64,000 bases of DNA, taken from NCBI GenBank assembly GCA_021292105.1, contig CM037870.1, positions 49,974,747 to 50,038,746 on the forward strand, read 5' to 3'. Below the pieces are notes generated by a model. The model had not been told where the DNA came from, searched no databases, and was given only the letters and a program-made list of their open reading frames with translations. The position numbers were made by a program, and so were the translations under genes. Every line of letters starts with the position of its first letter. The first letter of the stretch is position 1. Shown here in pieces: positions 40,501 through 52,500 of the stretch. The DNA comes from Anadara kagoshimensis (Eukaryota; Mollusca; Bivalvia; Arcoida; Arcidae).

Positions 40501-43500
40501 ACTTCCCTTGATACTGGAACCTAATGGATAAACCTCCCATATTCCCATATAATTATCACTTTACAATGCAAATATTGCCTATTTATCAAATCACAAGTTA
40601 CCATGCATTGACCTGATCAAATTTAACAACCTAGCTATAATTTCATTATATAAATATTGCTAGTTGCAAGATAATTATGTATACAATGTTTCATTTTATT
40701 ATCAGGATGATTGTACCAGTAAGACACAAGTCCATCATGGCAATGGTTTTATATAGAATCACGTTAGTTGATATTTTCCAATTAAAACGATGTTATTGCA
40801 GTAATTATTTTACGTAAAAGTTTTCTGAAAAATTCATGTGGACCCATTATTCCTTAATGATATAGGATTACATTAGTTAATGTCTTCCCATTGAAACCAT
40901 GTTATAGTAGTAATTTTTTACGTAAAAGTTTCCAAAACATTGAGAAACAAGTCAAAACTGCCTTAAAGACCGATTCTATATAAGCCACCTGCTTTTAAAG
41001 GCAAGTAAAATGTTACCCTGATTGTTCTTTATTCATATTATTTGAACCTGTATATAAGGGTTACTTGTCCATAAAGACCACTTATTCTTGTTTCCTTGGG
41101 TGGCTTTTATAGACAAGTTTGACTGTATTGATAATTTGGCATATTGGTGAAACCCATATGCATCATACCCACCTTGGTTATCATCTTGAGGTTCTGTTGT
41201 TAATGAATTATTATCACTTTCCTCTTCTTCATCACTAGATGGTAAACCTGGTTGTAACATAAAACTGCCCTCTGTATCAGGAGGTGGGAGTGGTTGTAGG
41301 GGTGGGGTTGGTGCCATTCTAGGTAACCCTGCCTGTGTCAATAGTTGTTGATTCAAACCTAGCAAATCTTCTAGCACTGTCATTGGTTTTGTTGTCTGAG
41401 GTCTAGATACTGTGTCACCATCATACTTCACACAGCAAGACATGTTGAGTAAGTAAGTGGAATCTTTAAATTTGACTTCTAGATCTCCAACATCAGGATC
41501 TATGGACACCACAACTCCTACATCACCCAATATCTACAACAATATACAGTCAACAACCAAACATGTGTAACAGGAGGAAAATAAAACTTTAAAAAAAATT
41601 AACAGTGCCCTGGCTGAGTATCGAACCCAAGCAAAAACTGAGTGTTCTACCACAAGGCTAAAAAATCTGAACCAGAAAGTCCTGCAATAAATCATTGTAT
41701 TATATCTACCATATACCGATATACTGCCATAACACAGCAACTAGTTCAGCCTGTTGCACATATCTATATATCCACCAAGGTACTAAATAAAAGTGAACTA
41801 TCATTTCCAATTGAAATGGTAAATTGCACAAATATGCAAACATTGGTCAGTATAAAGACTCAAGGTGGTGTAGCATGAATGAACATCAATAACTCAAAGT
41901 CAGTTTTTCAGTCTGAACAATTTTTATAGACAGATGTTATTACCAAATATTTTTTATACCCATATAACCCTACACATGTAACTTCATATATCGATTGAAT
42001 AGGATTAAATAGTCCAATTTTGAATTAAAACAAAATTTTATTGATATTTTTCCACAACGTTGCTGTTTAAATGATTGATGATCGATCTTTGATTGTGATG
42101 AACTGCAAAAAATGATCCGTCAAAAATGACATCCAATGAACTTTGAGTTATCAAAAGTGTATTAAATCTGAACCAACAATCCTGAACTTTGAATGTCAGA
42201 GACATTACATTGTACAGTAAAACAAATTTACAATGACTGGAAGCCATGGAAACTCTATTTTTAACTTTGTTATATTGTTGTATATAGATTTATATAGAGG
42301 ATCGGCTGGGCCTTATATTTAACTTTGTACTATCCATGTATTCTGTGTTGATATATTCATGTTTTACTGTATGTATTATGCCTGATAACATGATAATATC
42401 ACTGGAATCAAATCTATGACTTACAGACTTCATATCATCAGTCCATCCTCCATGTCTACCCTGTAGATTTTTAACTCTAGATTCGTTCTCGATAACCTTC
42501 ACTCTGTCTCCTTCCTCTATGATAGATACCTATATAAACATCAAATACATGTTTGTATAGTGGTCAGTATGATGTCACAGCTATTTCATCTAGTAATGAT
42601 AAATTTGTTGTTATAAAAACTATCTACTGTTGGAACCAAATTGTTTGTGACAGTAAAATATTCTTTATTTTCAAAGAAAAGAAAATAAACTTGAATAAAA
42701 ACTGATATTTATCACTTACTTGTACCTAGTCATATATCAACATCAATCTTTATTCAAGTTTATTTGATTTTCTTTGAAAATAAAGAATATTTCACAGTCA
42801 CAAACAATTTGGTTCCAGCAGTAGTTTATTAAAATGTGTACTTCTGGCAAAATAGTCTTCTGCTGCTACTATGAATGAGTGTTATAATTACAGGTTAATC
42901 ATTAATTTGATTTTCATTAAAATATGTGAAAACTTAAGTTACAGGTATCTGTGTCACAGCAATTTTTAAGCTTTTCTCAAAGAGAAAACCGTTATCCATC
43001 TCCAAGGAATAATCTAAGACCAAGTTGAAATAGAATGCTTTGTTTCAAGGACAATTAAGGGTCTTAAATTGGCGGCAAACATTTAATATACCCATTATAA
43101 ATTGCTACATGTAATTTAAGTCTTTACTAACATTTTTTAATTTTTAAAGTATTCATTTTATGGTGATATTATGATTTTAATAGTAAGTGAAGGTCAAGAA
43201 ACCTCATGTAATATTGACCAAATTATTTCTGTCACCAGCCATCTTTTTTATTGATAGAAGACTGTCCCACAATCCCCTATCATCAATATAAAGGGTTGCT
43301 GAAATTAGGCAAAGCTTACACTCAAGTCAGGTGTATAACATTAGCTCATCTGCTACTAAGAAATGCACTAAACTCATGTAAAAAATCAACTAACCTCATG
43401 TAATATTGACCAAATTATTTCTGTCACCAGCCATCTTTTTTATTGATAGAAGACTGTCCCACAATCCCCTATCATCAATATAAAGGGTTGCTGAAATTAG

Positions 43501-46500
43501 GCAAAGCTTACACTCAAGTCAGGTGTATAACATTAGCTCATCTGCTACTAAGAAATGCACTAAACTCATGTAAAAAATCAACTAACCTCATGTAATATTG
43601 ACCAAATTATTTCTGTCACCAGCCATCTTTTTTATTGATAGAAGACTGTCCCACAATCCCCTATCATCAATATAAAGGGTTGCTGAAATTAGGCAAAGCT
43701 TACACTCAAGTCAGGTGTATAACATTAGCTCATCTGCACTAAGAAATGCACTAAACTCATGTAAAAAATCAACTAACCTCATGTAATGTTGACAAAATTA
43801 TTTCTGTCTTCAGTTGTCCTTTTTTATTGTTGATAGGAGACTGTCCCATGGTCCCCTATCATCAATAGCAAGGGCCGCTAAAATTAGGCAAATGATTTCA
43901 AAGATTATATTGTTACATACCTTCCTGCAAGCTCCATGATAAAACGACCATCTATCCCTATCATACTGTATCTCACAAGTATTCCTATCTAAGGCCACTA
44001 CAGTTCCTACCTCACCTAAAACCTGTAACAGTCATGTGTATAATTATCAGTATGCATGCAGACATGATCAAATAATTTTCATAAACACTGTTCACATTTT
44101 CATAGAAAAACAATAGTTTAAACAATTAGTCAATAATTTACCCTGGCATGAAAGTAATTTTTGTGCCATATGCACCATATGTATAAAATATTTTAAACAA
44201 ACAGTGTTAACATTTTTTCCTAAAAAACAAGAATGTTCAAATTTGTTCTTGAAATGAGAAAATAAATATTTGTTTAAAAATTATATTAGGCCTAAAAAAA
44301 ATGTGTGTTTCCGCTAACATAGAATTATTATAAAGGGTCGGTAGGTTGATTTTTTTTAATAGCATATGTTATGCATGTGTATGTAATGTATTATGTTAAA
44401 ATTATATTATAAATGTGTTGTTTAAGTTATTTTGCTTATCGTGGTCGAAACAGTTATAATGATTACATATCAAAGACATGTACAAATCAAACGTTTTGCT
44501 GACTTGTTTTTGATACAATACAGTTTTAATCGAAAAACGAAAACAGATTTTTAAAAATCTGGTAAAAAAACTGGAGTTGAGTCAGTCGGGTTAGCGGAAA
44601 CATACATTTTTTCAGGCCTTATAATTATTATTTATTATTATAAATATGAATATACTGATTTTCTCACTTCACTTGACAAAATAAAATGCATATTCATACC
44701 TCAATGTTAAATATCCTCTATGCATTTATTTACCTTTTCCATTTGTTGATTCCAGCCTCCAAATTCAACTTGGATCTTTTGGGCAGTGTCCAAATTCAAA
44801 TCCACACAAATTTTATCTCCAATGTTTATTAATGTTTCAAATGGCTGTGTTAAATCTGAAGCAAGCATATTCAATGAATTAGTATCCCCGGCTAGTAGGT
44901 ATTTTTTTGTGATTTTAGCACTTAGCTTAAAAATAAGCAAATCAACTCAGTTAATAATATGCACATTTTCTATCAATGTTTTTGCTTTGTGTCAATTTTT
45001 GTAAGATATTGCTTCTTAGTTTTGGAGAACTACTTCAGACATGTAGTGTCTGGATGGACAGAGAAGTTTTTATATAATATCCCACTCAATTTCTTTGAAA
45101 GGTGGAGATAATAATTCATTCATGCGAACTGGATTTCTATTTAGAGTAACTGTGACCTTGACCTTTGACCTAGTGATCTGATTCACAATCACATACATTG
45201 TCTTGTCACAGTTAATAAGTAGAACTTTGAGATCAATTGGACAAATATTGCACCTTTAAATGCACAGGAACTGAATTTCAAGTTGAAGTAACTGTAACCT
45301 TGACCTTTGCCCTAGTAGCCTGATTTGCAATCCCATGCAATGTTTTGTCATAGGGAATAAGTTGACCAAAATTTGAGATTAATCAGACAAATAGTACATC
45401 GTTAAATGCAGTGAAACTGAATTTCTATTTATAGTAACTGTGACCTTGACCTTTGATCTAGTTGAGATGATTTGTAATGTCATGCATTGCCTTGTCACAA
45501 GGAATAAGTTGACCAAGTTTGAGATCAATCGGACGAACAGTGCAGTGCATCTTTAAATGCAATAAAATCAAATTGTTAACAGACAGCCAAACATCACAAT
45601 CAAAAGAAGATGTCTTATTTATAGTAAAATATCAACAAGAGGCCCAATAGGGCCTGTACCGCTCACCTGGGCCGTTTACAGCACAAAAACACAATAAATA
45701 CTGCATTTGAGGAGCAATAACTCTGATGTGGATATTTAGATATTTATGAAACTTGCTACTTGCATCTGTGACCTTGACCTTCGAACCAATGACCATAATC
45801 TATATATTAAAATGATCATTGCATCAATACCAACAATATTCTAATATACATGCCTATACAAAAAGTTCATAGTTTTCGAGATAATGAACCTTTTTGGTAT
45901 TGTTTTGCAACCGTGACCTTGACCTTTTGACCCATGACCTTTTCTATACATCAAAATGATCGTTGTATCAATACCTAGAACATTCTAATATACATGCCTA
46001 TACAAAAAGTTCATAGTTTTCAAGATAATGAACCATTTCAGTATTCTTTCGCATCTGTGACTTTGACCTTTGAACCAATGACCTTAATCTATATATTAAA
46101 ATGAACATTACATCAATACTTACAATATTCCAATATACATGCCTATACAAAACGTTTATAGTTTTCAAGAAAATGAACCATTTTGGTATTGATTTGCTAC
46201 TGTGACCTTGACCTTTAAACCCATGACCTTTTTCTATACATCAAAATTATCGTTGTATCAATACCTACAACATTCTAATATACATGCCTATACAAAAAGT
46301 TCATAGTTTTCAAGATAATGAACCATTTCAGTATTCTTTTGCATCTGTGACCTTGACCTTTGAACCAATGACCCTAATCTATATATCAAAATGATCTTTA
46401 CATCAATACTAACAATATTCCAATATACATGGCTATACAAAAAGTTTATAGTTTTCAAGATAATGAACCATTTTGGTATTGAATTGCTACTGTGACCTTG

Positions 46501-49500
46501 ACCTTTGGACCCATGACCTTTTTCTATACATCAAAATGATCATTGTATCAATACCTACAACATTCTCATATATATTCTTATACAAAAAGTTCATAGTTTT
46601 CAAGATAATGAACCATTTAAGTTTTCTTTTGCATCTGTGACCTTGACCTTTAAACCAATGACCTTAATCTATATATCAAAATGATCGTTACATCAAAACC
46701 AACAACATTCCAATATATATGCCTATACAAAAAGTTGATAGTTTTCAATATAACTACTGATTTTGGTATTGTTTTGCTACTGTGACCTTGACCTTTTGAC
46801 CCATGACCTTTTTCTATACATCAAAATGATCGTTGTATCAATACCTACAACATTCTAATATACATGCATATACAAAAAGTTCATAGTTTTCAAGATAATT
46901 AACCATTTTGGTATTGTTTCTCATCTGTGACCTTGACCTTTGAACCAATGACCCTAATCTATATATCAAAATGATCTTTACATCAATACTAACAATATTC
47001 CAATATACATGGCTATACAAAAAGTTTATAGTTTTCAAGATAATGAACCATTTTGGTATTGAATTGCTACTGTGACCTTGACCTTTGGACCCATGACCTT
47101 TTTCTATACATCAAAATGATCATTGTATCAATACCTACAACATTCTCATATATATTCTTATACAAAAAGTTCATAGTTTTCAAGATAATGAACCATTTAA
47201 GTTTTCTTTTGCATCTGTGACCTTGACCTTTAAACCAATGACCTTAATCTATATATCAAAATGATCGTTACATCAAAACCAACAACATTCCAATATATAT
47301 GCCTATACAAAAAGTTGATAGTTTTCAATATAACTACTGATTTTGGTATTGTTTTGCTACTGTGACCTTGACCTTTTGACCCATGACCTTTTTCTATACA
47401 TCAAAATGATCGTTGTATCAATACCTACAACATTCTAATATACATGCATATACAAAAAGTTCATAGTTTTCAAGATAATTAACCATTTTGGTATTGTTTC
47501 TCATCTGTGACCTTGACCTTTGAACCAATGACCTTAATCTATATATCAAAATGATCGTTACATCAAAACCAACAACATTCCAATATATATGCCTATACAA
47601 AAAGTTTATAGTTTTCAATATAACTACTGATTTTGGTATTGTTTTGCTACTGTGACCTTGACCTTTTGACCCATGACCTTTTTCTATACATCAAAATGAT
47701 CGTTGTATCAATACCTACAACATTCTAATATACATGCCTATACAAAAAGTTCATAGTTTTCAAGATAATTAACCATTTTGGTATTGTTTCGCTACTGTGA
47801 CCTTGACCTTTTGACCCATGACCTTTTTCTATACATCAAAATGATCGTTGTATCAATACCTACAACATTCTTATATACACGCATATACAAAAAGTTCATA
47901 GTTTTCAAGATAATTAACCATTTTGGTATTGTTTCTCATCTGTGACCTTGACCTTTGAACCAATGACCTTAATCTATATATCAAAATGATCGTTACATCA
48001 ATACCAACAATATTCCAATATACATGCCTATACAAAAAATTTATAGTTTTCGAGATAATAAATAATATAAGAAAAGTAAAAAATTAGGTCATGACCTCCA
48101 TAATTGACCTTGACACCAATTTGAAGGTAATTACAAGAATATGTCAAAACTGAAAACCCCATGTCATTATCTGGTCATATAGTCAAGTTATAACAATTTA
48201 AAAATATTTTACGATTTTTTCAAAATTAAACGCAAAAACGCGTAACCTATTTTTAAACCAAATTTCATGAAATGAACAAACTTAGAGGTTAAGACTATGT
48301 AGAATCCAAATATCACATCAGTTTTTGCCTCCAATGAGTGGTTCAAGAGAAGAAGATTTTTTTAGGTTTTGTCTATTTTTAGTAACAGCGGCCATCTTGA
48401 ATATTCGATCGCCATGATTTGAACAAACTATAGTTAGACTCTGTCAAGGACCTTCCATGGCAAATTTGGTTTCAGTTGGCCCAGTAGTTTCGGAGGAGAA
48501 GATTAAAGTTTACTGACGCACGCACGGACGCACGCACGCACGGACGCACGCCTCGCCATGCCATAAGCTCACATGGCCTTTGGCCAGGTGAGCTAATAAA
48601 GTGATTCCATATTACTGAGAAATCATCAATTGTTCCGATTTCTGTTGTTTGTGAGGAAATCCTGAAATCAAAATAGTAAATTTAAAAATTAAATATTGTA
48701 TTACAAAATTAAACCCAACAAAATTGTAATTTTTCTTAGAACCATGAATAGCTGAAATATTATTCTGATGCAGCTTTAAACAATAAATCACTCACTCACT
48801 CCCTCCCTCACTTAGAACCGTAAAAATTAGACACCAAAATTTTAAAAAATCCAGTATTTTGCACAAAGTTTATAGTATGCTTGTATGTGATTATATGTTA
48901 TGCTATTTAATCACAGTCCGGATTTACATACCTCCTACTGGTAGATGGTCCAGGTAAACAGGATAACTGTATTGATGAGATTCAACCATAACCAAATCTA
49001 CTTTACCATCTGCTCCAAGCCGGTGATTACTTGTCTCCCCTGATGGCCATTTGACTTTCACCCCTCCATGGTATGACAGTGGCAGCATATCCACAAACTC
49101 AATGACTTCACCTATCTCTATATAAAAATATTACAACATATCATCAGTCTCATCTTTCTATGTTAAAATTCCTGAGCTAGATATCTATTATCCCTTTCTA
49201 TCTAACGGTTGTACCACTATGGTACCTCAGATTGTAGAGTGCTTGCTCCATATGTGGGTGGTCAGGGTTTGAGCTCTGGTCTTGACAAAAAATATGGAAG
49301 TCACTGGGTCCTTTGGAAGACAGATGCTCAATGTCACGGCAAGTGAGGATATTAAGGAAACCTCCCTGCACATTGCCCTGAGCGCACTGCAAAGGTAAGA
49401 ATTTCTGCCACTTCACCTATAGCTGGTGTCTGGTGACATCTCGATATAAATAAAATATTCTTGTCTGGGACATTAAACCCCATTCAATCAATCAATCAAT

Positions 49501-52500
49501 CTAACTGTTGAACTAGGATTTGCCATTTTGATATGGTGCTGAAAATAAAAAGTTTCGGCAAAATTAGAATATGGATGTTATAAGGGATCTCCAAATGCAT
49601 TAAAGTGCCCCGAGCTGAAAAAACCTTTATACCCAGGACGGGGATTGAACCCACAACCTTCTGCTCCAGAGTCAGATGCTCTACCACTGAGCTACCCAGG
49701 CCTACAGCTCTATGGAGTGTAAATTACACTACACTCCCCTTCCCTTTATCTTTTAAGGAGCCAGGCATTAATTGTTCCTACAGCCATACAACAACGTATA
49801 GCCCGTAACCTGTATGCTCCTTTAAACTTAAGTTTAACCTTGTCGCCATTCAAGTGTTGAACACTAACAAAATAATTTAGAGTTAAACTAAGTTAAATCT
49901 TAGATTTTATTGTGAGATTATAACCTCTAAGATATAGTTTTATAGGTTAAAATTCTATTTTAATTATCACCGACACGCAATGATACAAAATTTTAAGAGG
50001 GTACAACTTGACATAATCTAGACAATGGATTACCCCGATTTACAAAGTTGCACCAAGTCCTGAAAACAGTTGAACAATCATATTGTCTAGATATTGTCCG
50101 TAGTGTTCATCTAGGATTTTTATGATGGGTCCATTTTCAAAAACTTTCATCTAAAACACTGTAATATCACTATCTTTGCATTCATGTAATGATAAATATG
50201 GCTCATTAAGGTCTTAATTATATATTATACCAGTTTTAATTTTACAGCACTAAACAGTTTTTTGTAAAATACCATTCGTCATCAGTAGTGCTCGGACCAA
50301 AATTCAATGGAATCATTTGGAAAAATAAAGGATCAATGGCCCGATGACCTCTTCTAATATGAACATTGTCAGTGTAAAGTTTCAAAATTTCTTACCATCA
50401 GCATGTTTTAATTTAAGACCTCCACTCTGAACTCGTTTGACTTTTGCCCCCTCTGATATTCCGTATAATTTCACTCTTTTGGATCTTCTCCTTGGTGGAA
50501 CTGTCACTCTATTATTTTATGAAAATTAAAATCAAAAGACTAAACAATTTAATTCAGTGAATTAAGATCCCCTGCCAATAGCTATTTTTGTGATTTGTGC
50601 TGATGTTCAAAGGGCCATAACTCCCAGGGAAATTAGCAAACCAACATGGGTTAATGATATGCACATCTGGCTATCAATATTGATACTTTGCACCAAGTTT
50701 CATAAAATAGTGCCTGATACTTTTTGAGAATTTATGAATCAGGACAAGAGGAGTTGAAGAACCATCATGTAACCTGTAGTACATAGTACATGCTATATCA
50801 TCTAGCTAAATACACTACACAACACCACTCCCCTTCACTCTTTGTTTCTTGAAAACATGATTATCTTATCCAATACATACTATACACCATCATTTATTTT
50901 ATCATTTCCATGTGCTCTATCCTCTATCCTATGACATTCAAGTGGGTACACACTCACTCTCGCTTCATAGTTAGACTCCTGTTGATTGCAACAAGAACAA
51001 AACAGTGTGTTTGCACAAACTACTGGAAATTAAAGGTTGTATTTTGGCAAGGAAACTTACTTGCACATATACATCTTCTGATGGCTATGTATGTTTTTTT
51101 TTTCAAATTTGCACGCTATCATATAAAACTAAGGTCAAATTTCCTTCAAAGAAATAGTGTGTGCATGATCAACACAGTCACATGATTACCACCTATGATC
51201 CTGTGGTTGCACTTTGGTAGAAGCTTATTTCAAATGTCGAGTTCCAAGGTTTGCACTATTTGTATATAAAAACTAAAATCCATGAAAAACTGTGCCTAAC
51301 CCCTGCACCGGAGAGTGAACCCATTTGCAAAACAATTACTACCATTTCCTCTAACAGGTACTCCTTAGGTGAGCTACCAGTAACATTTCTTAACCTAGGT
51401 TGTATTCTGATAAATGGGTGTATTTTATCATATACATCAATTATATAACAGTACAGGTGTGCAATGCCCTGCTATATAACACCTCTATATAAAGATCACC
51501 TGTCCACTAAACCTAGTGTTTTAGGCCCCATTGCTTCATATTTCTGAATCAAAAACAACCTCAATATAAAGACTGCCTATCTATAAAGTCCATATTTTCT
51601 AGGTCCCATGGGTCGTCTTTATATTTACAGGATTTACATAATAAAACCTAATGTAAAACCTGCCTATCTATAAAGTCTACATTTACAGGTCATGCAGGTG
51701 GTCTTTATATACAGATGCTGCCTATCTATACAGTCCACATTTACAGGTCATGCAGGTGGTCTTTATACATAGATGCTGCCTATCTATAAAGTCCACATTT
51801 ACAGGTCATGCAGGTGGTCTTTATTTACAGATGCTGCCTATCTATAAAATCAACATTTTCTAGATTCTGGAGGTGGTTTTTATATATAGGTTTTACAGTA
51901 TATGTACTTACATCACAGACTGCAGGGATTTTAATCTGATAAATGGGTGTGTCTTGTCATGCTTATCCATCATGTAACAGGCAGTACAAAGGTCAAAATC
52001 TTTACAATTTAAACATTTCCATCTAAATCCCCTTATATCTTGTTCTGGTTCTACTTGGCAAGTGTCACAATATCCATGCTGTTGTACACCTGAAGAAAAT
52101 TCAAATATTAATTCATATCTGTAGCTGAAAGATTCAATCTGAACACACAAATACCCTGGTTAGCTGTAGATTAATAGGGCTCACCTAGAGTACCATGTAA
52201 TATGTAGGGGTGTGACAATATGCCAAAATTTGTATAGCAATATATTGCAGAGGTACTCAACTGGATTGCAATACATATTGACTACATATTGTACTTATTG
52301 TGATAAAACCCCCAAGTAGTTATAAGCATTAGCCTTGTTGAGTTTCTTGAAATAATTGACTATGGTTGACTACGACTTCAATGAATAGAAATACAAATAT
52401 GAAAATTAATAAATTCAATTGACAACACATCATGTGAATGTTCATAACATTGTTATATTCAAATGTTCCAAGAAATGTATTTTTGGCAGTAACTAATTGT

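Noticed and set aside
44856..44940. Longer exon A5 reaching 44940
   Set aside because: The extra frame is interspersed repeat found elsewhere, and the acceptor at 44856 restores the phase shared with exon B5. Kept only as a possible alternative acceptor.
49628..49705. tRNA gene on the minus strand
   Set aside because: A and B boxes are excellent, but the acceptor ends do not pair and the anticodon arm is malformed; a SINE head explains it. The B box near 58470 and the heads at 3722-4152 were rejected for the same reasons.
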